Shown piece by piece: positions 33,633-41,884 of a stretch of 64,000 bases of DNA. The position numbers were made by a program, and so were the translations under genes. Source of the stretch: Aquipuribacter hungaricus. GTDB taxonomy: Bacteria; Actinomycetota; Actinomycetes; Actinomycetales; JBBAYJ01. The first letter of the stretch is position 1, and every line of letters starts with the position of its first letter. The notes under the pieces were generated by a model. The model worked only from the letters and a program-made list of their open reading frames with translations. It was not told where the DNA came from and made no database searches. The DNA lies in assembly GCF_042663885.1 (NCBI RefSeq), contig NZ_JBHSXV010000001.1; one strand, given 5' to 3'.

Positions 33633-35113
33633 CGGGTCACCTCCCCGTCGTGGGCGTGCACGTGCTGCTGCGACCCGCCGTGGCTGCCGGGGACGCCGCC
33701 GTGCTCGGTGCCGGTGCTGCCGTGGCGGTCGCCGACGTGGACGTGGTCGCCGATGTGCGCCTCGTCGTGGGGGGTCCGTTCCCGGGGGGCGGACTCGTCG
33801 GCCCCGGTGTCCGGGTCGTCGGGGTCCGCCGGGGGCACGGCCTCGACGACGTCGACCCGCATCCCGTCCATGGCGTGCACCCGCAGCTGCCAGCCGTCCA
33901 GGTCCACCGCGTCGCCCTCGGCCGCGATGCGCCCGAGGAGGTCGACGACGAGGCCGCCGAGGGTGTCGTAGTCCCGGTCGTCCTCGGCGGGGATGCCGAG
34001 GTCGCGCAGCTCGTCCGGGCGCAGCAGGCCGGACAGCTCGAGGGTGCCGTCGGTGCGGCGGACGATGCGCGTCTCGGGCTCGTCGTGCTCGTCCTCGACC
34101 TCGCCGACGAGCTCCTCGACGAGGTCCTCGAGGGTGACGACACCGGCGGTGCCGCCGTACTCGTCGGCGACCAGCGCCAGGTGCGACCGGGTGCGCAGCA
34201 CGCCCAGCAGGTCGTCGAGGTCGATGGACTCCGGGACGACGACGGTGCGCTCCATGACCTCCGACGCGGCGGTGTCGTCACGGTCGTCCTCGGGGACCCG
34301 CAGGCAGCGGCGCAGCGAGACCACGCCCAGCACCTCGTCGGAGCCGCCGCGGCCCGTGACGGGGAAGCGGGAGTGCCCGCTGGTGCGCGAGAGCTCGACG
34401 ACGTCGGCCACCGAGGTCGCCGCCTCGACGAAGAGGACCTGGCCGCGCGGGGTGAGGACGTCGCCCGCGGTGCGCTCGCCGAAGGACAGGGTGCGCTGCA
34501 GCAGCGTCGACAGCGGCTGCTCGAGGGTGCCGGCGTCGGCGGAGCGCCGGACCAGCGACTGCAGCTCGTCGGGGCTGCGCGCGGACGCGAGCTCCTCCTG
34601 CGCCTCGATGCCGACCCGGGCGAGCAGCCAGTTGGCGTTGCCGTTGAGCAGGCGCAGCAGCGGCCCGGTCGCGCGGGAGAAGGCGCGCTGGAACGGCGTG
34701 ACGACGACCGCGGTGCCGTAGGGCCGGGCGATGGCGAGGTTCTTGGGGACGAGCTCGGAGACGACCATCTGGAACACGGTCGCCGTGACGAGCGCGATGG
34801 TGAGGGACACGCCGCGCACGGCGCCCTCGGGGACGCCCGCCTGCTCCAGCCCCGGCCGGACGAGCGCGGCGAGCGACGGCTCGGCGAGGTAGCCGATGAG
34901 CAGCGAGGTGACCGTGATGCCGAGCTGGGCGCCGGACAGCTGCGTGGACAGCGTCCGCAGCCCCGCCAGGACGCCCGTGGCGCCGCGCTCGCCCGCCGCG
35001 GCGCGCTGCTCCACCTGTCCGCGCTCGACCGTGACGAGGCTGAATTCGGCCGCGACGAACAGGCCGCAGGCCACCGCCAGCAGGACGGCCAGGCCCAGGA
35101 GGACCCACTCCAT
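33629..35113 (-). CDS. CNNM/CorC-HlyC family protein, long paralogue with His-rich tail
   Basis: A 494-residue Mg2+/Co2+ exporter-like protein: DUF21 membrane domain (AEFSLVTVERGQVEQ, AQLGITVTSLLIGYLAEPS, SELVPKNLAIARPYG), CBS pair (GDVLTPRGQ, YGGTAGVVTLEDLVEELVGE), CorC_HlyC domain (DYDTLGGLVVDLLGRI), then a tail of about 50 residues rich in His, Asp and Gly (GSQQHVHAHDGE). The tail may bind divalent cations. The ATG at 35113 overlaps the stop of a 25-codon upstream ORF, and its purine-rich ribosome site lies in the 3' arm of a small hairpin, so translation may be regulated. First gene of an operon with its short paralogue and copD. Confidence 0.9.
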   Translation of the reverse strand: MEWVLLGLAVLLAVACGLFVAAEFSLVTVERGQVEQRAAAGERGATGVLAGLRTLSTQLSGAQLGITVTSLLIGYLAEPSLAALVRPGLEQAGVPEGAVRGVSLTIALVTATVFQMVVSELVPKNLAIARPYGTAVVVTPFQRAFSRATGPLLRLLNGNANWLLARVGIEAQEELASARSPDELQSLVRRSADAGTLEQPLSTLLQRTLSFGERTAGDVLTPRGQVLFVEAATSVADVVELSRTSGHSRFPVTGRGGSDEVLGVVSLRRCLRVPEDDRDDTAASEVMERTVVVPESIDLDDLLGVLRTRSHLALVADEYGGTAGVVTLEDLVEELVGEVEDEHDEPETRIVRRTDGTLELSGLLRPDELRDLGIPAEDDRDYDTLGGLVVDLLGRIAAEGDAVDLDGWQLRVHAMDGMRVDVVEAVPPADPDDPDTGADESAPRERTPHDEAHIGDHVHVGDRHGSTGTEHGGVPGSHGGSQQHVHAHDGEVTR

Positions 35114-35190
35114 CAGAGGACACCCCCGCCGATGCGGGGGCCGCTATCTGACGGGGTGGACGACGGACCGGGCGTGGCGGCTGTGCTCAT
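35113..35190 (-). CDS. Possible 25-residue leader peptide (uORF) of the corC operon
   Basis: An ATG at 35190 opens a 25-codon frame (starting MSTAATPGPSSTPSDSGP) whose TGA shares one base with the ATG of the CorC-like gene. Four prolines and several serines are present. A CATACT -10-like box ends nine bases before this ATG, so the mRNA would begin almost at the uORF. Inside it a 7-bp hairpin encloses the purine-rich stretch upstream of the corC start. Inference: translating the uORF opens the hairpin and couples initiation. Confidence 0.4.
   Translation of the reverse strand: MSTAATPGPSSTPSDSGPRIGGGVL
35123..35140 (-). promoter_or_regulatory. Small hairpin covering the corC ribosome site
   Basis: A 7-bp stem CCCCCGC/GCGGGGG with a 4-base loop ends nine bases before the corC ATG; the GGCGGGGG arm is the only purine-rich tract available as a ribosome site. 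Confidence 0.4.
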
Positions 35191-35290
35191 GGTGCGTCGA
35201 GTATGACCGACATGCCGGACCCGGCGCGGGTCGGCGCAGCCCCCGGTGCCCCGACGAACCACCCGACCGGTCGACACCTGCCGTCCAGCG

Positions 35291-35306
35291 GTCCGCACCT
35301 GCGGAC
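35291..35306. promoter_or_regulatory. 16-bp inverted repeat, putative molybdate operator
   Basis: GTCCGCA-CC-TGCGGAC ends one base before the -10 (35308-35313) of the HTH-Mop regulator gene, so a bound protein would cover the -35/-10 spacer. The regulator encoded just downstream is the obvious ligand. Confidence 0.55.
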
Positions 35307-35307
35307 G

Positions 35308-35313
35308 TACGGT
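35308..35313 (+). promoter_or_regulatory. Leaderless -10 (TACGGT) of the mod operon
   Basis: TACGGT is seven bases before the GTG start at 35321; no ribosome site is present. Confidence 0.55.
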
Positions 35314-35320
35314 ATCCCTC

Positions 35321-35719
35321 GTGCCGCACCTGAGGATCCGCGAGGTCGCCGAGCTGCTCGGGGTGAGCGACGACACCGTCCGGCGGTGGGTGGACTCCGG
35401 CCGGCTCCCCGCGGTGGCCGGTCCTCCGGGTCCGCTGCTCGTCGACGGCGCGGACGTCGCGCGGGTCGCCGAGGAGCAGGGCCGGGCGCCGGACGCCGGG
35501 CCCGTCGCGGGAGCGAGCGCGCGCAACCGGTTCCGCGGCGTGGTCACCAGGGTCGTCCGGGACACGGTGATGGCCCAGGTCGAGGTGCAGGCCGGTCCGT
35601 TCCGGGTCGTCTCGCTGCTGTCCCGCGAGGCGGTGGACGAGCTCGGGCTCGAGCCGGGGTCGGTGGTCGTGGCGACGACCAAGGCCACGAACGTGGGGCT
35701 CGAGGTGCCGGGCCGGTGA
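35321..35719 (+). CDS. MerR-type HTH fused to a molybdate-binding Mop/TOBE domain
   Basis: A 132-residue one-component regulator. Residues 1-50 form an excisionase/MerR-like helix-turn-helix (LRIREVAELLGVSDDTVRRWVDSGRLP) and residues 65-132 a single TOBE/Mop domain (SARNRFRGVVTRVVRDTVMAQVEVQ, VVATTKATNVGLEV), the fold that binds molybdate or tungstate as an oligomer. It is the first gene of the mod operon, overlapping modA by GTGA, and is expected to sense molybdate and repress the operon through the palindrome at 35291-35306. The GTG at 35321 is fixed by the -10 seven bases upstream. Confidence 0.88.
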   Translation: MPHLRIREVAELLGVSDDTVRRWVDSGRLPAVAGPPGPLLVDGADVARVAEEQGRAPDAGPVAGASARNRFRGVVTRVVRDTVMAQVEVQAGPFRVVSLLSREAVDELGLEPGSVVVATTKATNVGLEVPGR

Positions 35720-36552
35720 GGCGCCGCCGCACCGTCCGCGCCGCCGTCCTCCCGGCCTGCGCGGCCGTCGTCCTCGCCGCGTGCGGGCCGGCGGCACCGG
35801 ACGGCCCGGGCGCGGGGGCCGCCGCGTCCGCCCCGGCGGCCGGGCCCGCGTCGGCCTCGTCGGTCCCGACGGTCGCGCCCGGCGAGGTCGTCGTGCTCGC
35901 CGCCGCGTCGCTGACCGAGGTCATGGTCGAGCTGGAGGAGCGTTTCGAGCAGGCGCACCCCGGCACCGACGTCGTCCTGGTCCTGGGGCCGAGCTCCGGG
36001 CTGGCGCAGCAGGTCCTCGCAGGGTCGCCGGGCGACCTCCTCGTCTCTGCCGCCGCCGCGCCGGTCCAGCAGCTCGTCGACGCCGGCGAGGTGCTCGGGG
36101 AGCCGGTGGACGTCGCGGTGAACAGCCCGGTGCTCGCCGTCCCGGCGGGCAACCCCGGCGGGGTGACGGGGCTGGCCGACCTCGCCGAGGACGGTCTCGT
36201 CGTCAGCCTGTGCGAGGAGCAGGTGCCGTGCGGCGCGGTCACGGCCGGGCTCCTGGAGCAGGCTGGTGTCGCGGCCCGCCCGGACTCCCTGGAGCGCGAC
36301 GTCCGGGCGGTGCTCACCCGGCTGGAGCTCGGCGAGGCCGACGCCGGCGTGGTCTACGCCACCGACGTCCTCGCGTCGGGCGGGACGGTGGAGGTCGTCG
36401 ACGTCCCGGGCGCCGAGCAGGTCGTCACGGCCTACCCCGCGGTCGTCCTGGCCGGCACCACCGACGAGGCCCGGGCCCGGGCGTTCCTCGCGCTGATCGA
36501 GGGCCCCGAGGGGCGCGAGGTGCTCGCCGCCGCCGGGTTCCTGCTGCCGTGA
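35716..36552 (+). CDS. modA: Molybdate ABC transporter substrate-binding lipoprotein
   Basis: A 278-residue extracytoplasmic binding protein for molybdate/tungstate. The N-terminus is basic, then hydrophobic, with lipobox LAAC, followed by a Pro/Ala/Ser linker to about residue 52. The mature domain shows ModA features: VVLAAASLTEVM, LGPSSGLAQQVLAGSPGDLLVSA (anion-binding serines), VSLCEEQVPCG and DAGVVYATDV. It is coupled by GTGA overlaps to the Mop regulator upstream and modB downstream. Confidence 0.92.
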   Translation: MRRRRTVRAAVLPACAAVVLAACGPAAPDGPGAGAAASAPAAGPASASSVPTVAPGEVVVLAAASLTEVMVELEERFEQAHPGTDVVLVLGPSSGLAQQVLAGSPGDLLVSAAAAPVQQLVDAGEVLGEPVDVAVNSPVLAVPAGNPGGVTGLADLAEDGLVVSLCEEQVPCGAVTAGLLEQAGVAARPDSLERDVRAVLTRLELGEADAGVVYATDVLASGGTVEVVDVPGAEQVVTAYPAVVLAGTTDEARARAFLALIEGPEGREVLAAAGFLLP

Positions 36553-37457
36553 CCGTCCCCGTGGCGACGGGTGCCGGGCGGGCCAGCCGGTCCCGAGAGC
36601 CCCGTCGGCCCGGTCAGCGCGACCAGGCCCGTCGACCCCGTCGGGCGCGCAGTGCCGACGACCGCGCCGCCGGCGGCACCGGGCTGCCCTGGCCGCTCGG
36701 CGTCCTCGCCGGGCTGGGGCTGCTCGTGCTCGTCCTCCCCCTGCTCGCCCTCGTGGTCCGCGCCCCGTGGCGGAGGCTCCCGGCGCTGGTCGCCGACCCG
36801 GCCAGCACGCAGGCGCTCACGCTGTCGGTCGGCACGGCAGCGGTGTCCACCCTGGTCTGCCTCCTGCTGGGCGTGCCGCTGGCCTGGGTGCTCGCCCGCT
36901 CCGACGTCCCCGGCCGGCCGCTGCTGCGCGCGCTCGTCACCGTCCCGCTCGTCCTCCCGCCGGTCGTCGGGGGCGTCGGGCTGCTGCTCCTGCTGGGCCG
37001 CCGCGGGCTGCTCGGGCTCTACCTCGACCTGTGGTTCGGCGTCCGGCTGCCGTTCACGACGGCCGCGGTCGTGCTCGCCCAGGTGTTCGTCTCGCTGCCG
37101 TTCCTCGTGGTCGCGGTCGAGGGCGCGCTGCGGGGGGCCGACCGCCGCTACGAGGCCGTGGCCGCGACGCTCGGCGCCTCGCGGTGGCGGGTGCTCACGC
37201 ACGTCACGCTGCCGCTCGTCGCCCCGGGCGTCGTGGCCGGGGCCGTCCTCTGCTTCGCCCGCGCGCTGGGGGAGTTCGGTGCCACGGTGACCTTCGCCGG
37301 CAGCTTCCCCGGGGTGACGCGCACGGTGCCGCTGTCGGTGTACGTGCTGCTGGAGACCGACCCGGACGCGGCGGTCGCGCTGTCGCTGGTGCTGCTCGCG
37401 GTGTCGGTCGCGGTGCTCGTCGGCCTGCGGGACCGCTGGGTCGGGGCGCTCCGGTGA
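36549..37457 (+). CDS. modB: Molybdate ABC transporter permease
   Basis: A 302-residue inner-membrane permease. After about 45 residues of basic, low-complexity sequence come six hydrophobic helices; the cytoplasmic EAA loop, which docks the ATPase, reads EAVAATLGASRWRVLTHVTLPL. The motif ALGEFGATVTFAG is typical of ModB. The GTG at 36549 overlaps modA (GTGA) but the unconserved N-terminus means a later GTG could be the true start. Confidence 0.92.
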   Translation: MTVPVATGAGRASRSREPRRPGQRDQARRPRRARSADDRAAGGTGLPWPLGVLAGLGLLVLVLPLLALVVRAPWRRLPALVADPASTQALTLSVGTAAVSTLVCLLLGVPLAWVLARSDVPGRPLLRALVTVPLVLPPVVGGVGLLLLLGRRGLLGLYLDLWFGVRLPFTTAAVVLAQVFVSLPFLVVAVEGALRGADRRYEAVAATLGASRWRVLTHVTLPLVAPGVVAGAVLCFARALGEFGATVTFAGSFPGVTRTVPLSVYVLLETDPDAAVALSLVLLAVSVAVLVGLRDRWVGALR

Positions 37458-38587
37458 GCGACGGGCCGGACCGGACCGACGGCATCGACGGGACCGGGGG
37501 GCTGGACGGGTCCGACGGGCTGGACGCGCGGCTGCGGCTGCGGCGCGACGGCTGGGACCTCGACCTGGACCTGGTCGTCCCGCCCGGGCGGACGCTCGCG
37601 CTGCTGGGCCCGAACGGGGCGGGCAAGTCGACGGCGCTGCGGCTGCTGGCGGGGCTGCTCCGGCTGCCGGAGGGCCACGTCCGGCTCGGGTCCCGCACCT
37701 GGGACGACCCGGCCGCCGGCGTCCACCTGCCGCCGGCCGCGCGCGGCGTCGGTCTGGTCCCGCAGGACTCGCTGCTGTTCCCCCACCTGGACGCCCGCGA
37801 CAACGTCGCCTTCGGCCCGCGTGCCCGTGGTGTCCCGGCCGCCGAGGCCCGGCAGCGGGCGACGGCGTGGCTGGATCGGGTGGGCCTGGCCGGCCTCGGG
37901 CACCGGCGCCCCGGCGAGCTGTCGGGGGGGCAGGCACAGCGGGTCGCGCTCGCCCGCGCGCTCGTCACGGCCCCGGGTCTGCTGCTGCTCGACGAGCCGC
38001 TGGCCGCGCTCGACGCCGCCACCCGCAGCTCCGTCCGCACCGACCTGGCGCACCACCTCGCCGCCTTCGACGGCGCCTGCGTGCTCGTCACCCACGACCC
38101 GCTCGACGCGATGGTGCTCGCCGACGACGTGGTCGTCCTCGAGGACGGCCGGGCGGTGCAGCAGGGGACGCCGTCGCAGGTGGCCCGGTCGCCGCGCACG
38201 GACTACGTCGCCCGGCTGGTCGGCCTCAACCTGCTCCGCGGGACGGCGACCGGGCAGGACGTCGCGCTCGCCGAGGGCGGGGTGCTCCGGGCCGCCGCGG
38301 GCGAGGCGGGTGGCCCCGTGCCCCAGGGCGAGGTGCTCGTGGCCTTCGCCCCGGCGGCGGTGGCAATGTCGCCGGACCGGCCGGGCCCGGCCAGCCCCCG
38401 CAACGTCTGGGGCTGCACGGTCGCGGCGACGGAACGGCACGGCGAGACCGTCCGGGTGCGGCTCGACGGTGCGCCGCCGGTGCTCGTCGACGTCACCGCC
38501 GCGGCGGTGGCCGAGCTCGGGCTGCGCCCCGGCGCGCCGGTGTGGGCCAGCCTCAAGGCGACCGAGGTGACGGTCTACCCGGCGTGA
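37454..38587 (+). CDS. modC: Molybdate ABC transporter ATP-binding protein
   Basis: A 377-residue ATPase. Walker A is GPNGAGKST, the Q-loop VGLVPQDSLLFPHL, signature LSGGQAQRVALARAL, Walker B LLLLDEPLAALD and the switch histidine VTHDPLDA. The C-terminal 110 residues form a Mop/TOBE regulatory domain (VWGCTVAATERHGETVRVRL, ASLKATEVTVYPA), as in ModC proteins that sense internal molybdate. An Asp/Gly-rich 25-residue leader precedes the ATPase. Joined to modB by a GTGA overlap; last gene of the operon. Confidence 0.92.
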   Translation: MSDGPDRTDGIDGTGGLDGSDGLDARLRLRRDGWDLDLDLVVPPGRTLALLGPNGAGKSTALRLLAGLLRLPEGHVRLGSRTWDDPAAGVHLPPAARGVGLVPQDSLLFPHLDARDNVAFGPRARGVPAAEARQRATAWLDRVGLAGLGHRRPGELSGGQAQRVALARALVTAPGLLLLDEPLAALDAATRSSVRTDLAHHLAAFDGACVLVTHDPLDAMVLADDVVVLEDGRAVQQGTPSQVARSPRTDYVARLVGLNLLRGTATGQDVALAEGGVLRAAAGEAGGPVPQGEVLVAFAPAAVAMSPDRPGPASPRNVWGCTVAATERHGETVRVRLDGAPPVLVDVTAAAVAELGLRPGAPVWASLKATEVTVYPA

Positions 38588-38608
38588 GGCCGGGCCGCGC
38601 CCCAACCG

Positions 38609-39418
38609 TCAGCCCAGCACGTCCTTGGTGGTGAACCGCGCCCACGCCAATGCCGAGAACACCGCGACGTAGGCCGCCTGGAGCAGGGCGTTGAGCCGGA
38701 AGGACTCCCACGCGACGGGGTCCCGCAGCACGTCGGCCACGTCGAACCAGCGGTACGTCGGCAGCCACGGGTGAATGGCCTCGACCTGCGGGATCTGCCC
38801 GACCACCTGCGACACCACGGCGAGCGTGACCGTCGCCGCCATCGCGCCGACCGGGACGTCGGTGAGCGTGGACACGAACAGCCCGATCGCCCCGAGCCCG
38901 ACGAGGGACACCGTGACGTAGCCGGCGGCGAGCAGCGCCCGCCCGCCGGCCTCCCACGGCGTGATCGTCCCGCCCGACAGCACCGCGACGTCCTGCGCGC
39001 CGAACAGCGCCAGGCCGACCGCGGACCCGGCGGCGACCACCGTGAGCGTGGCCACGGCGCAGAACACGACGACGCCGGCGAGCTTGACCGCCAGCAGCCG
39101 GGTCCGCCCCGCGGGGCTGAGCAGCAGGTAGCGGAGCGTGCCCTGGCCGGCCTCGCCCGCGATGGTGTCCCCGGCCACGACGCCGACGGCCAGCGGCAGG
39201 AAGAGCGGGACGCAGATGACGAGCGCGGTGATGCCGACGAACAGGCCGTTGTCGGTGACCCGGTCGAGGAACGGCGGGCCGTCCCCGCTGCTCGGGCCGT
39301 CGAAGAAGTAGACGGCCAGGGCGATGAGGACGGGGACCGCGGCGAGCACGCCGAGGATCGCCAGGTGGCGCCGCCGGGCGAACATCACGCGGAGCTCGCT
39401 GGCCAGGAGGCTATGCAA
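38609..39418 (-). CDS. ABC-2 type transporter permease
   Basis: A 269-residue membrane protein with six predicted helices and the layout of ABC-2 export permeases: N-terminal SELRVMFARRRHL amphipathic segment, first helix, then the GEAGQGTLRYLLLSPAGRTRLLAVK coupling region. It pairs with the ATPase upstream, whose stop lies within this gene's first codons (8-base overlap). The start is an unusual TTG at 39418; the next in-frame ATG would lose the conserved N-terminal segment. Export substrate unknown. Confidence 0.85.
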   Translation of the reverse strand: MHSLLASELRVMFARRRHLAILGVLAAVPVLIALAVYFFDGPSSGDGPPFLDRVTDNGLFVGITALVICVPLFLPLAVGVVAGDTIAGEAGQGTLRYLLLSPAGRTRLLAVKLAGVVVFCAVATLTVVAAGSAVGLALFGAQDVAVLSGGTITPWEAGGRALLAAGYVTVSLVGLGAIGLFVSTLTDVPVGAMAATVTLAVVSQVVGQIPQVEAIHPWLPTYRWFDVADVLRDPVAWESFRLNALLQAAYVAVFSALAWARFTTKDVLG

Positions 39419-40346
39419 CGACCTCGAACCCCTCTCCTGTCAGGGCGACGAACCGGTCCTCGAGGGTGTCGCGGCGGACCTCGAGGCCCTCGACCGGCAC
39501 GCCCGCGGTGACCAGCCGGACCACGAGGACGTCGGTGCGGGTGCCCTCGGGCAGCGGGGCGCGCACCGTGCCGTCCTCGGCGCGCTCGGGCACGAGCCCG
39601 GCGCCGGCGAGGACACGGGCGCCGCCGGCGTGGTCGGGGGTGCGGAGCACGAGGGTGGCCGCGCCGCCGGCGCCGAGCTCGGCGAGGGTGCCCTGCGCGA
39701 CCAGGCGGCCGGCGCTCATGACGCCGACGTGCGAGCACACCTGCTCGATCTCGGCGAGCAGGTGGCTGGACACGACGAGCGTGGTGCCGTCGGCGGCGAG
39801 CGAGCGGACCAGGCTCCGGACCTCGCGGGTGCCCTGCGGGTCCAGGCCGTTGGTCGGCTCGTCGAGGACGAGCAGGTCGCGGGGGCGGAGCAGGGCGCCG
39901 GCGATGCCGAGCCGCTGCCGCATGCCCAGCGAGTAGGCCCCGACCCGCTTGGACCCGGCACCGGTCAGCCCGACGCGCTCCACGGCGTCGGCGATCCGGG
40001 TGCGACGGGTGCGGGCGTCGGCGTCGCGGTCGGCGGCGTCGAGCCGGGCGAGGTTCGCGGGGCCGGACATCCAGGGGTAGAACGCTGGCCCCTCGACGAG
40101 CGCCCCGACGCGGGGGAGCACGCGGCGCCAGCCCGACGGCATCGGGGAGCCGAGCAGCTCGACCTCGCCCGACGTGGGGGCGGCCAGCCCGAGCAGCAGG
40201 CGGATCGTCGACGTCTTGCCGGAGCCGTTGGGCCCGAGGAAGCCGTACACGGCGCCGGACGGGACGGCCAGGTCGATGCCGTCGACCGCCACCTGCTGCC
40301 CGTAGCGCTTGGTGAGCCCGCTGGTGCGGACCGCGAGGTCCGTCAC
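39411..40346 (-). CDS. ABC-2 type transporter ATP-binding protein
   Basis: A 311-residue ATPase of the DrrA/CcmA-like group. It has Walker A LGPNGSGKTST, signature YSLGMRQRLGIAGALL, Walker B LLVLDEPTNGLDPQG and switch histidine VSSHLLAEIEQ, followed by a C-terminal domain of about 90 residues common in antibiotic and lipid exporters. GTG at 40346 is placed just before the VRTSGLTKRYG start of the domain; no good ribosome site is seen. Operon with the permease at 38609-39418. Confidence 0.9.
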   Translation of the reverse strand: MTDLAVRTSGLTKRYGQQVAVDGIDLAVPSGAVYGFLGPNGSGKTSTIRLLLGLAAPTSGEVELLGSPMPSGWRRVLPRVGALVEGPAFYPWMSGPANLARLDAADRDADARTRRTRIADAVERVGLTGAGSKRVGAYSLGMRQRLGIAGALLRPRDLLVLDEPTNGLDPQGTREVRSLVRSLAADGTTLVVSSHLLAEIEQVCSHVGVMSAGRLVAQGTLAELGAGGAATLVLRTPDHAGGARVLAGAGLVPERAEDGTVRAPLPEGTRTDVLVVRLVTAGVPVEGLEVRRDTLEDRFVALTGEGFEVVA

Positions 40347-40415
40347 GCGCGCCGTCCGGGGTGCCGCCGGGCCTGGACGGGGAGGTCTGTCACCAGGCCA
40401 TCGTCCGTCACGCAG

Positions 40416-40450
40416 CCGTGACCGGCCACGCGGGTCGTGGCCGGTCACGG
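40416..40450 (-). terminator. Hairpin terminator after the LolA/RseB-like gene
   Basis: A perfect 15-bp stem (CCGTGACCGGCCACG and complement) with a 5-base loop lies 38 bases beyond the stop at 40488 and before the ABC ATPase start at 40346. Confidence 0.8.
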
Positions 40451-40487
40451 GGTGGTGCGTGCTGCGGGTGGTGCGTGGTGCGGGAGG

Positions 40488-41789
40488 TCAGCCGGCGTAG
40501 CCCTGCAGCGTCGCGGCGTCGACCGAGCCGACGAACAGGCGGCCGTCGTCGGTGAGCAGGACGGTGAGCAGCGCGGAGGTGAAGACCTGGCCGCCCTCGA
40601 CCTCGGTCGTCAGCTGGCCGAGCAGCTCGGCCGGGTCGACGTCCTCGGCCGCGTCGGAGCCGTCCTCGCGGCCGAACGGGGAGGCGTCCTCGCCGGACAC
40701 GTCGGCGCTGGGGGCGTCGTCCGCGAGCGAGGGGGCGGTGCCACCGAGGGACGGGGCGCCGGCCGGGGCGAAGAGCTCGACGACGGTCGACCAGCCCTCA
40801 CCGTGGACGACCGGCTCGGGGGCGTCGGCGAACATCTCTTCGAGCGCGCCGGTGTCGAAGGGCTCGGCCGGGGCCTCCGTGGCGGGAGCCTCGGCGACCT
40901 CCCTGTCGAGCTCGGCGAGCGCGTCGACGACCGTCGTGCCGGCGGGCGGGGTGAAGGCGAACACCTCGGCGTCGGGGGCCGTGAGGTCGAGGTCGGTGAA
41001 GCCGGTGACGAAGGCCGGGGCCTCCTGGTCGCGGGCGTCGACCTGCACCTGGAGGACCAGGCCGGTAGCGGCGTCCACGGCGACCTCGATGCCGGCGACC
41101 AGGGTGGCGTCGTCGCGGGGGGTGGCGACCAGCGTGTAGGCGTCGCGGCCGGCGACGACCTGGGCCTCGCCGACGGTGACCTCGGTGGTCTCGTCCGCGC
41201 CCTCCAGCAGGGTGCGGGCGACCTCGTCCGGCGTCATGTCCGCCGGGGAGGCGCCCTCGGGCAGCGCGGGCTCCGACGGCGGGGCCATCAGCACCCCGCC
41301 ACCGTGGGCGGCGGCGTGCTCGGCGGCGGCCGCCTCGGCGCGGGCGGCGAACCCGGCCAGGTCGTAGCGGGTCGCGGTGTCCTCGGCGGAGGAGTACGTC
41401 CAGGCGACGTCGCCGTCGCGGACGACGTCCAGCTCGGAGAAGTCGTCGAGCAGCGAGACGCGCTGCTGCTCGGGACCGCCCACCCAGACCCGGAGCGAGT
41501 TCTCGCCGGTGGCGAGCCTCATCAGGGCCGACATCGGGTCGGTCGCGGTCTCGGACGACGGGGCGCCGGGCAGGTCGCCCAGCGAGGGCAGACCCAGGTC
41601 GGCGACCGTGCGGACGGTGCCGCTGAAGGGGACGGGCTCGGCCTCGCCGACCGCGACGAGCAGGTCGGCGGCGGAGCGCTCGGGGAGCTCGGGCACCGCG
41701 TCGGACGCGGCGGAGGCGGCGACGCCTCCACCGACCACCAGGGCGGTGACGGCGGCGGGGACGATCCAACGGGCTGCGACGGCGGGCAT
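40488..41789 (-). CDS. Exported LolA/RseB-like protein
   Basis: A 433-residue protein with an N-terminal signal or anchor segment (RWIVPAAVTALVVGGGVAASAA). The body resembles the LolA/MucB-RseB fold: early strand FSGTVRTVADLGLPSLG, then SLRVWVGGPEQQRVSLLDDFSELDVVRDGDVAWTY and a later VQVDARDQEAPAFVTGFTDLDL, the pattern of actinobacterial outer-lipoprotein-carrier-like proteins that bind lipids or sense envelope signals. A Ser/Asp/Ala-rich insertion precedes the end. ATG at 41789 is set by TACCGT six bases upstream. Function unproven. Confidence 0.8.
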   Translation of the reverse strand: MPAVAARWIVPAAVTALVVGGGVAASAASDAVPELPERSAADLLVAVGEAEPVPFSGTVRTVADLGLPSLGDLPGAPSSETATDPMSALMRLATGENSLRVWVGGPEQQRVSLLDDFSELDVVRDGDVAWTYSSAEDTATRYDLAGFAARAEAAAAEHAAAHGGGVLMAPPSEPALPEGASPADMTPDEVARTLLEGADETTEVTVGEAQVVAGRDAYTLVATPRDDATLVAGIEVAVDAATGLVLQVQVDARDQEAPAFVTGFTDLDLTAPDAEVFAFTPPAGTTVVDALAELDREVAEAPATEAPAEPFDTGALEEMFADAPEPVVHGEGWSTVVELFAPAGAPSLGGTAPSLADDAPSADVSGEDASPFGREDGSDAAEDVDPAELLGQLTTEVEGGQVFTSALLTVLLTDDGRLFVGSVDAATLQGYAG

Positions 41790-41795
41790 GCGACA

Positions 41796-41801
41796 ACGGT
41801 A
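41796..41801 (-). promoter_or_regulatory. Leaderless -10 (TACCGT) of the LolA/RseB-like gene
   Basis: TACCGT precedes the ATG at 41789 by six bases. Confidence 0.55.
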
Positions 41802-41884
41802 CGTCGGGGAGCGCGGCCGCACCCGGGGGGTACCCCTACTCCTGCCGGGGCGCCCGCGCCAGGGGGTCCGTCCTGCGGGCACCC

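Noticed and set aside
35114..35320. M-box or other Mg2+ riboswitch upstream of the corC operon
   Set aside because: The space before the start codon is too short for the conserved M-box fold and only a single 7-bp hairpin is present.
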